Assembly (NCBI GenBank): GCA_946482045.1
Contig: CAMLPZ010000228.1
Span: 1 to 6,897 of the forward strand
DNA from: an uncultured Asticcacaulis sp.
GTDB taxonomy: Bacteria > Pseudomonadota > Alphaproteobacteria > Caulobacterales > Caulobacteraceae
DNA: 6,897 nucleotides
Direction of reading: 5' to 3'
Below, one piece after another: positions 1 through 6,897 of the stretch (the first letter of the stretch is position 1; every line of letters starts with the position of its first letter). Both the position numbers and the translations under genes were made by a program. The notes beneath the pieces were generated by a model. The model worked only from the letters and a program-made list of their open reading frames with translations, was not told the DNA's origin and made no database searches.

Positions 1-1
1 C

Positions 2-1402
<1,401 letters not shown>

Positions 1403-1410
1403 GTCCGGGG

Positions 1411-1529
1411 TCTGGGGGTGAGAAGCGCCGTTTTGCTTTTCGATGCAAAACGGATGAAATCAGTACTAAATGTACTGATTTCCGCGACGAACGCCCGAAG
1501 CCACGCGGAGGGCCGGCAACGGCCCCAGA
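1411..1529. repeat. Cluster of consecutive hairpins, possible mobile intergenic repeat element
   Basis: This non-coding stretch just after lpdA is densely self-complementary. An outer inverted repeat pairs TCTGGGG (1411-1417) with CCCCAGA (1523-1529). Inside are hairpin 1 (1428-1436 with 1445-1453, 9 bp perfect), hairpin 2 (1456-1466 with 1472-1482, 11 bp perfect), a weaker 6-bp hairpin 3 (1481-1486 with 1504-1509), and hairpin 4 (1510-1515 with 1520-1525, 6 bp closed by a GCAA tetraloop of the stable GNRA type). Hairpin 4 shares 1523-1525 with the outer stem, so the two cannot form together in full. Palindromes bracketed by terminal inverted repeats, placed between convergent genes, suggest a REP/BIME- or MITE-like element. 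A structured 3' end that stabilises the lpdA mRNA is the alternative. The inverted repeats are seen directly; the repeat-family identity is inference, because only one copy is in the window. Confidence 0.55.
1456..1482. repeat. Perfect 11-bp inverted repeat with 5-nt loop
   Basis: GAAATCAGTAC at 1456-1466 is the exact reverse complement of GTACTGATTTC at 1472-1482, around the spacer TAAAT. It is the longest perfect palindrome I found in the spacer, and its arms are more AT-rich than the surrounding DNA. It could be an RNA hairpin, the core of a repeat element, or a binding site for a dimeric protein. It lacks the T-run needed for an intrinsic terminator. Its position between two converging genes argues against a promoter operator. 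Confidence 0.6.
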
Positions 1530-1543
1530 GACTTACCTATTTC

Positions 1544-1576
1544 AAAAGCCCGGTCTTACGACTGGGCTTTTGTTTT
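1544..1576 (+). terminator. Intrinsic terminator after lpdA, possibly bidirectional
   Basis: AAAAGCCCGGTC (1544-1555) pairs with GACTGGGCTTTT (1560-1571) around a TTAC loop. This gives a 12-bp stem with a single G-U wobble, and the plus strand then reads GTTTT and further T-rich sequence. It ends plus-strand transcription about 140 bp after the lpdA stop. Read on the minus strand, the A-run at 1544-1547 gives the 3' arm a terminal UUUU, so the same hairpin could also stop the minus-strand operon whose last gene ends at 1655. Its use in the second direction is less certain because that U-run is inside the stem. Confidence 0.88.
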
Positions 1577-1654
1577 GGTTGTAATTTTTAATTGTTGTTT
1601 GCAAGTGAAATATTGATTGCTTGTCACAATTGAGGTTTGGCTTGCAAGTGGCAA
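1577..1654. other. AT-rich spacer between convergent genes, with a 9-bp direct repeat
   Basis: This short stretch between the terminator and the stop codon of the minus-strand PepSY-TM gene is clearly more AT-rich than the rest of the window. It contains TTGCAAGTG twice, at 1599-1607 and 1642-1650, 43 bp apart, and a CAATTG palindrome at 1628-1633. I see no open reading frame with coding character, no tRNA-like fold and no convincing promoter. It would be the 3' untranslated region of the minus-strand operon. The direct repeat may be chance in AT-rich DNA. Confidence 0.5.
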
Positions 1655-3004
1655 TTAACCTTTGAGCCCCAACCATTCGCGCGTTGCCGGAATGCGACGC
1701 AAGACGAGCCGCTCTATGAGGGCGATCACGATCAGGCTGATGCCAAGCACCGGCAGGAAAATACCAAGTGCGATAACCAGCATGGCCAGGCCGATGCCCA
1801 GGCGCTCATCGGGCAGAAGCGCAGGCGCGCCCAAAGCGTCGTTCGGACGGCGTTGCCACCACATGACGACGGCGCTGACGCACAGGGTGACAAGGCCGAC
1901 GGCGGTCAGCAGACCCAGTAACTGATTAAGCCAGCCGAACAGGTGGCCTTCGTGGGCCGAAATACCGGTGGCCACGATGCGGTCGACCAGCGCCTTGTCG
2001 CCGAAGGTCTCGCGCTTGATTTCCTTGCCGGTGGCGGCGTCATAGGTGACGGTGAAGCGCGCGGTCAGGTTCTGGGTGGCCGACGTTGCTTGCCAGGTGG
2101 TGTCTTTGACCGGCTTAATCAGGACAGGCGCTGGGAGGTCGAGCGCGAGGACGCGCGGCGCCAGGGCGTCTATGCCGGTCAGGTTGACGCCCATATTGTG
2201 GCTCATGAGGGCGCTTTGATCGTGGTGGGCGTGTTCGTCCTTCAGCGCTTTGGTCTCGGCAGCGCGGCCGGCGGTCCATTCCGCCTTGGCGGTGACGGGC
2301 TTGGTCGCGGCAACGATCGACCGGAACGCGCCGCCCCAGACCGAGGTCCACGGCAGGCCGGAGATCAGTAGGAACATCGCGAAGACCGAGATCCAGATGC
2401 CAGTGACGGCGTGCAAGTCGCGCCAGAATATACGCTTGCCCATCTTAAGGCGCGGATAGATGATGCCGGCTGGCCCGGTCGCGTTGCGCGGCCACCACAG
2501 ATAAAGGCCGGTGGCGATCATGACGATGGCCCAGCATGCCGCCAACTCGACGATGATTTCGCCAAAGCGTCCCATGGTCAACTCACCATGGATGTTCTTG
2601 ATGATGGCCATGAAGCGCTGGTCTTCGGCCTGGACCTTCAGGACATCGAGCGTCTGGGGGTGGATATAGACGCGCCATAATTCGCCGCCGTCGTTCATGA
2701 CGACGCGAAGGGCATCGTGCGGATTGGCGCGCAGTTCGACCTGCTTCAGTTGCGCGCCGTGCAGGGCGTGCAGGGCGTTGAAAATCTGTTCGCTGACGGG
2801 CCGCGGCACGCCTTCGAAGGGCAGGTTGTCGTAACGCGCGTCAAGTGCGGCTTCGATCTGCGGCTTGAACAGGTAGCAGGTCCCCGTGACAGCCAGCAGG
2901 ACAATGAACGGAATGCAGACGAGCCCGGCATAGAAGTGCCAGCGCCAGATCATGCGGTAGTCGATGATGCGCCGCCTGGCGGCTTCTTTGCCGGGCTCGG
3001 TCAT
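1655..3004 (-). CDS. PepSY-TM inner-membrane protein, probable metal/siderophore reductase
   Basis: This 449-residue protein of the PepSY-associated TM family (PF03929-like) is predicted to sit in the inner membrane. Hydrophobic segments lie at about 25-47, 148-171, 197-219, 359-382 and 403-433, the last possibly two helices. The protein is an internal duplication: the block at 138-173 (IHGELTMGRFGE to LWWPR) resembles that at 350-386 (AHEGHLFGWLNQ to WWQRR). Conserved-looking histidines fall near helix ends: H23 and H198 on the predicted cytoplasmic side, H139 and H351/H354 on the periplasmic side. This suits two haem sites, as in FoxB-type siderophore reductases. A loop at 258-272 contains HAHHD followed by MSHNM and may bind metal. 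The start is supported by a GGGAGA Shine-Dalgarno 5 nt upstream. The gene begins 2 bp after the TonB-receptor stop, so the two are surely co-transcribed and probably translationally coupled. Family membership is secure; reductase activity and substrate are inferred. Copper handling is the main alternative. Confidence 0.88.
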   Translation of the reverse strand: MTEPGKEAARRRIIDYRMIWRWHFYAGLVCIPFIVLLAVTGTCYLFKPQIEAALDARYDNLPFEGVPRPVSEQIFNALHALHGAQLKQVELRANPHDALRVVMNDGGELWRVYIHPQTLDVLKVQAEDQRFMAIIKNIHGELTMGRFGEIIVELAACWAIVMIATGLYLWWPRNATGPAGIIYPRLKMGKRIFWRDLHAVTGIWISVFAMFLLISGLPWTSVWGGAFRSIVAATKPVTAKAEWTAGRAAETKALKDEHAHHDQSALMSHNMGVNLTGIDALAPRVLALDLPAPVLIKPVKDTTWQATSATQNLTARFTVTYDAATGKEIKRETFGDKALVDRIVATGISAHEGHLFGWLNQLLGLLTAVGLVTLCVSAVVMWWQRRPNDALGAPALLPDERLGIGLAMLVIALGIFLPVLGISLIVIALIERLVLRRIPATREWLGLKG

Positions 3005-3006
3005 GG

Positions 3007-5079
3007 TTATCTCCCTGTCAGGCGGACGCCGACGAAAATGGCGCGGCCTTCACCGGGCCAGAATGCGTTACGTGTGCTGGCCGCGACCTTGGTGAAGTCG
3101 GTGACGGAATTGACGCTGGAGACATAGCGTTCGTCGTTCAAATTGCGTGCTTCGACAAAGGCATCCAGGCCAGAGTTGATTGTCTTGGCGAGGCCGAGGT
3201 TCCAGACCGTATAGCCCGGCGACTTGGTGGTATTGGCGAAATCGACCCAGACGTCTGACGGCACATATTCCACCGAAGGTGTGATGCGCCAGCCGTGGCC
3301 GGCAAAAACCAGTTCGCCGCGGTAATAGTGTTCCGGCACGACCGGCAGGCGGTTATCGCCATAGACCTTGTCGCCGTCGAAGTGGAAATCCGACCAGGTA
3401 TAGGTTTGGCGCAGCGTCGTTTCCCAGTCGCCGAGCTTGGCGATCTTCCAGTCGAGCGCGGCTTCCAGGCCCTGGTGGATGGTCTTTTCGGCGTTGAAGG
3501 TTGCGGCCGGAATGTCGGGCGACGTGATGAAGCTCAGCATCTCGCCGTCGATCCCGGCGCGATAGAGCGCCACGTCCCAGAGCAGGTTGGTGGTGCGGCC
3601 GCGGGTGCCGACCTCGAACGTCGTGGCATCCTGAACGTCGACCGTGGTGAACTGGGGCAGAGGCGATTGCACCAAAGCGCCATAGGTAGGCGCTTCGATA
3701 GACTTGGTCAGGTTGGCGAAAACCTGTTGCCCTTCCGCATCTTGCCACAGGATGCCGAGACGCGGCGCGAACCAGTCGAAGCTTTTCTGCGCGTCGTTGG
3801 CGCGATTGAGCCAGTTGCTGTAGTCGCGATGCGTCCAGCCGTAGGAGCCGCCGGCGACCAATGCGACCTCGTCGGTGACGAACAGCCGGCCTTCGGCAAA
3901 GGCGTCCCAGCTCGACGCATTCTGACGTGACTGACTGGTCAGGTTGCCCTTTGTGCCGTTAGCGTTGACGTAGATGTTGGCGTCGGTCAGGCCGGCGCGG
4001 TAGTTGAGGCCGGCGAACATGTCGGCGCGATGGCCGAATAGAGTGCCCTGACCGTCGAGGCGGGCAAAGGCGCCGTAGTTCTGATAGGTGAAGTCGATAT
4101 AGATCGAGATTGGGTGGTCGAGATGTTTCCAAGCACCATAAACACCGCCGCTTAAAGCCCAGTTTTCATTGAGTTTCCAGTCGGTCGCGACGGTCGAGCG
4201 CACCGAGGTCATATTGCGGCCGAAGTGCAGGGCCGAATAGTTGGCGGCGGTCGTTTGCAGCGGGGCATTGAGTGCATTGTCGAGCGACAGGGCGCCGGCA
4301 TTGCGCTGCGCGACATCATTGCCCTGAAGGATCACGCGGATGCTGCGGCCCTCGCCGAAGGTGCGGCCAACATTGAGCGTGACGCGTTTGGCGTCGCCCT
4401 GTGAGTTCGGTCGCCAGCCGTCGGTCTTGCTGAGGGTCGTCGACAGGTAAACATCGTAGTCGCCGATGACGTCGGCATAGGCGGCGTGTCCGCGCAAGGT
4501 CCCGAACGAGCCGCTTTCGACGCGTAAAAGCGTGCGGTACCCAGCGTTTTCACCGGTCGGCGTGACGTAGTTGACCGCGCCGCCCAGCTGCGCGCCGCCA
4601 AAGCGCAGGGCGTTGGCACCCTTGTAGACTTCGATATAGCGGGCGCTTAAGGGATCCATCTCCTGGAAGTCGCCGGAACCGTCGGCCTGGTTGACCGGTA
4701 CGCCGTCAATCGCCAGCCAGGCGCCGCGGTTGTGGATGTTGTTGCCGATGCCGGAACCGCGGATCGAGAAGCGGCTGTCTTCGCCAAACTTCTTCTGCGC
4801 GAAGACGCCGGAGACATTCTTCATCGTATCAAAGAGACCGAGCGCATAGCTGTTGTCATAGCTTTCGCGGGCGACGACGGCGACGGCGCCCGGCGTGCGG
4901 GACAAGCGCGCGCGGGTCGATTTGACGGCTGGCGGGTCGAATGGATCGGGGCGGGCGGTGACGATGACAGTGTTGGCGTCGTCTATTTCTTCTGCGTCGG
5001 CGGCAAACGGGATTAACGGCAGGACGGAGGCTGTGACAAGCAGGGCGCCAACGAGGACGCGGGAAGACAGTTTGGACAT
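3007..5079 (-). CDS. FecA-like TonB-dependent outer-membrane receptor
   Basis: This 690-residue receptor would import a ferric siderophore or other metal chelate across the outer membrane using TonB-ExbB-ExbD energy. A signal peptide covers about residues 1-29, with a likely ADA cleavage site at 27-29. A TonB-box-like NTVIVTAR follows at 36-43. The plug domain spans about 50-175, with SIRGSG (105-110), IDGVPVNQADGSGDFQEMDP (124-143), IEVYKGANALRFG (149-161) and LGGAVNYVTPTG (165-176). This series is typical of the FecA-type group (COG4772). The rest is a 22-strand-type beta-barrel with NLNDERYVSSV near its end (646-656). I see no cysteine in it. The protein ends VGVRLTGR rather than on the aromatic residue usual for outer-membrane proteins. 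The Shine-Dalgarno is weak, a GGA 8 nt before the ATG. It lies 66 bp after the DUF2946-like gene and 2 bp before the PepSY-TM gene, as the middle gene of a probable uptake operon. The substrate cannot be read from sequence. Confidence 0.94.
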   Translation of the reverse strand: MSKLSSRVLVGALLVTASVLPLIPFAADAEEIDDANTVIVTARPDPFDPPAVKSTRARLSRTPGAVAVVARESYDNSYALGLFDTMKNVSGVFAQKKFGEDSRFSIRGSGIGNNIHNRGAWLAIDGVPVNQADGSGDFQEMDPLSARYIEVYKGANALRFGGAQLGGAVNYVTPTGENAGYRTLLRVESGSFGTLRGHAAYADVIGDYDVYLSTTLSKTDGWRPNSQGDAKRVTLNVGRTFGEGRSIRVILQGNDVAQRNAGALSLDNALNAPLQTTAANYSALHFGRNMTSVRSTVATDWKLNENWALSGGVYGAWKHLDHPISIYIDFTYQNYGAFARLDGQGTLFGHRADMFAGLNYRAGLTDANIYVNANGTKGNLTSQSRQNASSWDAFAEGRLFVTDEVALVAGGSYGWTHRDYSNWLNRANDAQKSFDWFAPRLGILWQDAEGQQVFANLTKSIEAPTYGALVQSPLPQFTTVDVQDATTFEVGTRGRTTNLLWDVALYRAGIDGEMLSFITSPDIPAATFNAEKTIHQGLEAALDWKIAKLGDWETTLRQTYTWSDFHFDGDKVYGDNRLPVVPEHYYRGELVFAGHGWRITPSVEYVPSDVWVDFANTTKSPGYTVWNLGLAKTINSGLDAFVEARNLNDERYVSSVNSVTDFTKVAASTRNAFWPGEGRAIFVGVRLTGR
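3010..3015 (-). promoter_or_regulatory. Ribosome-binding site of the PepSY-TM gene, inside the receptor gene's end
   Basis: On the minus strand, GGGAGA is followed by TAACC and then the ATG at 3004. The spacing is 5 nt. The site lies in the last codons of the TonB-receptor gene, directly before its TAA stop (3007-3009), so ribosomes ending the receptor would finish on top of this start. It fixes the start codon of the downstream gene. Confidence 0.75.
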
Positions 5080-5145
5080 AGAAAGAATCCGAAATCAGAA
5101 AGCGGTCAGGCGCGCGGGATCACATCCGGCGCAGGCGAAAGGCTT

Positions 5146-5550
5146 TTAGATTTCAGATGGAGGGCCGCAGGAGTGCGGGCGTGGCGGTGCGCGGGCGCGG
5201 ACGGTTACAACATTGGCGGCGGGAACGAGGTCGACATGCTCAACGGCGTAGATGACCGGAACGATCTGTGGTGCCGGTGTCACGACGGCGGTCAGTGACG
5301 CTAGGACGCAGTCGACGCATTTCAGGCCCTGGTAGGCCTTACCCTTAGTTGCATCGGCGATCTTTTGTGCGGCAACCGTGTCGACCACGGCCGGGGCGTC
5401 GGCCTGTTCCACACACAGCATGAAGCCGGACATGGCTTGCGCCGACGCCTGGACCGGAAACAGGAAGGGGCAGAGCAGGGCCATGACCACGGCAAAGCAA
5501 GCCCAGAAACGGACCTCTGCCTTGGCTGCCTTGTATGTCATTGCGCCCAT
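5146..5550 (-). CDS. Small exported Cys-containing protein, DUF2946-like
   Basis: This is a 134-residue protein of unknown function. A hydrophobic signal peptide covers about residues 14-38 and ends in a good signal-peptidase site (ASA at 35-37). The predicted mature part has four cysteines: C46, the CxxC pair C78/C81 in KCVDC, and C128 in HSCGPP. The overall plan of short export signal, central CxxC and C-terminal RAPP/GPP motif (120-131, with a His next to the last Cys) recalls DUF2946. Genes of that family are often found beside TonB-dependent receptors, including copper-linked ones. I therefore infer a periplasmic metal- or redox-related accessory role; nothing here proves it. The start is uncertain. 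The ATG at 5550 has GGGAA almost touching it, which is too close, while the in-frame ATG at 5541 (residue 4) has a better-spaced G-rich stretch. The gene lies 60 bp after the Aas-type gene and 66 bp before the receptor, all on one strand, and is probably the first gene of the operon. Confidence 0.72.
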   Translation of the reverse strand: MGAMTYKAAKAEVRFWACFAVVMALLCPFLFPVQASAQAMSGFMLCVEQADAPAVVDTVAAQKIADATKGKAYQGLKCVDCVLASLTAVVTPAPQIVPVIYAVEHVDLVPAANVVTVRARAPPRPHSCGPPSEI

Positions 5551-5556
5551 TTCCCG

Positions 5557-5585
5557 CGCTTACGGTGCGGGGCGTGGACTGTCAA
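5557..5585 (-). promoter_or_regulatory. Candidate promoter for the DUF2946-like/receptor/PepSY-TM operon
   Basis: In the 60-bp gap after the Aas-type gene, the minus strand carries an exact TTGACA (5580-5585). Exactly 17 nt later is a weak -10 candidate, TAAGCG (5557-5562). Transcription would begin near 5550, giving an almost leaderless message from the first ATG or a short leader for the ATG at 5541. The -35 match and spacing are good; the -10 match is poor. Read-through from the Aas-type gene is the alternative. Confidence 0.35.
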
Positions 5586-5589
5586 GCCG

Positions 5590-5604
5590 CGCAATTTGTC
5601 GCAA
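5590..5604 (-). promoter_or_regulatory. Two TTGCG half-sites one helical turn apart, possible operator
   Basis: On the minus strand TTGCG occurs at 5604-5600 and again at 5594-5590, exactly 10 bp apart, just upstream of the TTGACA of the candidate promoter. A direct repeat at one-turn spacing beside a -35 box is where an activator or regulator could bind on one face of the helix. It does not resemble a classic Fur box. Five-base repeats are short and could be chance. Confidence 0.22.
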
Positions 5605-5610
5605 GCGGTC

Positions 5611-6897
5611 CTACGCCGCCTGAACCTCGACTTCAGCCAGCTTCTGAAGCGCCACATAATCGGTCTTGCCCGAGCCCAGGACGGGCACGGCGTTGACCTT
5701 CAGTATCTTCTTCGGAATGGCCAGGGCGGGCGTACCATTTTCCTTGGCCCAGGTTGTCAGGCGCGACATGTCCGCGTCCGTGTTATCCGTGATCAGCACC
5801 AGCCGCTCGCCCTTCTTGTCGTCTGAAACGGCGACGACCGCGTGGCGATTTTCGGGCCAAACCTCTTCAGCGAGGCGTTCCACAGCGGTCAGCGAGACCA
5901 TCTCGCCGGCGATCTTGGCGAAGCGCTTGGCGCGGCCGAGAATCTTGATGAAGCCCGAATCGTCGAAGGTGACGATATCCCCCGTGTCGTGCCAACCGTC
6001 CTTGGGAGCCTCAATCACATCCGGATTTTCTGGATTAATATACCCGGCCATCACATTGGGGCCTTTGACAAAAAGGCGTCCACCTTCCTTGATGCCTTCT
6101 ACGGCGTCGAGGCGCGTTTCGATGCCGGGCAGGACCGGTCCGACCGTGCCGTAATGATTGTCGTCGGGATAGTTGACGGCCACAACCGGCGAGCATTCGG
6201 TCACGCCATAGCCTTCCAGGATCGGCACCCCCCCGAACTGGGTCTTGAACAGCTCGTGGGTCTCATTGCGCACCTTTTCGGCGCCGCAGACGACGAATTC
6301 CAGCGATTTGAAGTCGTCGGGCTCGGCCTGACGGGCATACTGGTTGATGAAGGTGTCCGTCGCGAACAAAAGTGATGCCTTGGATTCGCGCAAGAGCGGC
6401 GGAATCTGCTTGACGTGTAGGGGCGACGGGTACTGGAAGCTGCGCAGTCCCGCCAGGAGCGGCAGGATGACGCCGCCGGTCAGGCCCAGCGAATGGAAGA
6501 TCGGCATAGGATTGAAGGCGACCCATTCCGGTTTCAGAGCGATATGCGCCTGAATCTGGCGGCAATTAGCCACCAGGTTGCGCTGGCTCAGGACCACGCC
6601 GCGGGGGCTGCCGAAGCTGCCGGAGGTGAAGAGGATGACGCCGATATCGTCAGGCGTGGCCTTCTTGGCGAACAGGCGCGGCAGCTTTGAAGCCACAAAG
6701 GCATATACCTTGTCGGCCAGCGTGATCTCCTTGCGGATATCGTCGAGATAGACGAAGCGCACATAGCCGCGCATCGCTTCGACCAGCTCTTCTAACTTCG
6801 CATTTTCAACAAAGCGACGCGCCGTGATCACTGTTTTTATTTGGGAAACCTGAGCGGCAGCCTTGATATTGGCCTGGCCGGCCGTGAAGTTGATCAT
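5611..6897 (-). CDS. aas: Acyl-ACP synthetase domain of an Aas-type phospholipid acyl-recycling enzyme (5' part outside the window)
   Basis: The visible 428 residues match the C-terminal ANL-superfamily (AMP-forming) domain of Aas. That enzyme activates a fatty acid with ATP and loads it on ACP for reacylation of lysophospholipid at the inner membrane. Motifs in order, numbered from the window edge: TSGSFGSPRG (91-100, the ATP-binding loop, with Arg where Lys is usual), EGYGVTEC (228-235), WHDTGD (302-307), GRAKRFAKIAGEMVS (321-335) and the catalytic-lysine region GSGKTDY (408-414, K411). As I recall Aas, MINFTAG at the edge corresponds to its internal LNYTAG segment, at about residue 290-300 of ~719. 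The Met at 6897 is therefore not the start, and the gene runs on past the window. The missing part should hold an acyltransferase (PlsC) domain, and in many alphaproteobacteria also an LplT-like transporter domain. It ends with TAG at 5611, 60 bp before the DUF2946-like gene. No terminator separates them, so partial co-transcription is possible. Confidence 0.88.
   Translation of the reverse strand: MINFTAGQANIKAAAQVSQIKTVITARRFVENAKLEELVEAMRGYVRFVYLDDIRKEITLADKVYAFVASKLPRLFAKKATPDDIGVILFTSGSFGSPRGVVLSQRNLVANCRQIQAHIALKPEWVAFNPMPIFHSLGLTGGVILPLLAGLRSFQYPSPLHVKQIPPLLRESKASLLFATDTFINQYARQAEPDDFKSLEFVVCGAEKVRNETHELFKTQFGGVPILEGYGVTECSPVVAVNYPDDNHYGTVGPVLPGIETRLDAVEGIKEGGRLFVKGPNVMAGYINPENPDVIEAPKDGWHDTGDIVTFDDSGFIKILGRAKRFAKIAGEMVSLTAVERLAEEVWPENRHAVVAVSDDKKGERLVLITDNTDADMSRLTTWAKENGTPALAIPKKILKVNAVPVLGSGKTDYVALQKLAEVEVQAA

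Noticed and set aside
3295..3930. A 211-codon plus-strand frame opposite the receptor gene
   Set aside because: It lies wholly antisense to a well-supported receptor gene, has no recognisable domain and no convincing ribosome-binding site.
5080..5145. The gap before the receptor gene, examined for a riboswitch or a separate promoter
   Set aside because: At 66 bp it is too short for a cobalamin-type riboswitch. I see no cobalamin-box-like sequence, no TTGACA-like -35 and no clear hairpin, only a repeated CGCCTG.
5553..5571. GC-rich short inverted repeat (CCCGC/GCGGG) considered as a terminator after the Aas-type gene
   Set aside because: The stem is about 5 bp, and on the minus strand it is followed by AAATGG rather than a T-run. 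It is also within the promoter candidate, so it is not a convincing terminator.
5551..5610. Fur box upstream of the uptake operon
   Set aside because: I could not find a stretch resembling the AT-rich GATAATGATAATC-type consensus. The TTGCG repeat does not fit it, so iron regulation through Fur is not supported by sequence here.
5842..6375. A 177-codon plus-strand frame, and neighbouring frames, opposite the Aas-type gene
   Set aside because: It is antisense to conserved ANL motifs and shows no domain. GC-rich codon use on the true strand explains the open frame.

Overview
The window looks like chromosomal DNA from an alphaproteobacterium. A member of the Caulobacterales, for example an Asticcacaulis- or Caulobacter-like organism, is my best guess. 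The basis is moderately high GC with G/C-rich third codon positions, the style of the E3 protein, and an envelope rich in TonB-dependent transport. This placement is inferred from protein style and composition, not from a search. There is no sign of phage, plasmid or transposase genes.

Layout. Positions 2-1402 (+) encode a complete dihydrolipoyl dehydrogenase (E3, lpdA). Positions 1403-1654 are a gene-free spacer between convergent genes. It holds a cluster of consecutive hairpins that may be enclosed by a long-range inverted repeat (1411-1529), a strong intrinsic terminator (1544-1576) and an AT-rich tail. From 1655 to the right edge every gene is on the minus strand. In transcription order, right to left, these are the C-terminal ~428 residues of an Aas-type acyl-ACP synthetase (5611-6897, continuing beyond the window), a small exported Cys-containing DUF2946-like protein (5146-5550), a FecA-like TonB-dependent outer-membrane receptor (3007-5079), and a PepSY-TM inner-membrane protein (1655-3004).

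How the genes fit together. The last three minus-strand genes look like one metal or siderophore acquisition operon. The receptor and the PepSY-TM gene are 2 bp apart, and the ribosome-binding site of the second lies inside the end of the first. The receptor would bring a ferric chelate across the outer membrane using TonB. The PepSY-TM protein has two internally duplicated halves, with histidines at matching positions on both membrane faces, as in siderophore reductases of the FoxB/PiuB type. It could release the metal by reduction. The DUF2946-like protein carries a CxxC motif and has no established role. A His/Met-rich loop in the PepSY-TM protein, together with the DUF2946-like neighbour, leaves copper open as an alternative to iron. 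A possible promoter, with an exact TTGACA -35 and a one-helical-turn repeat beside it, lies between the Aas-type gene and the small protein gene. LpdA (pyruvate/2-oxoglutarate dehydrogenase E3) and the Aas-type enzyme (phospholipid acyl recycling) are housekeeping functions with no visible link to this operon.

The main points for a second look are the hairpin cluster at 1411-1529, the three-gene metal-uptake cassette with the duplicated His architecture, and the His/Met loop. I did not find a clearly unprecedented system.
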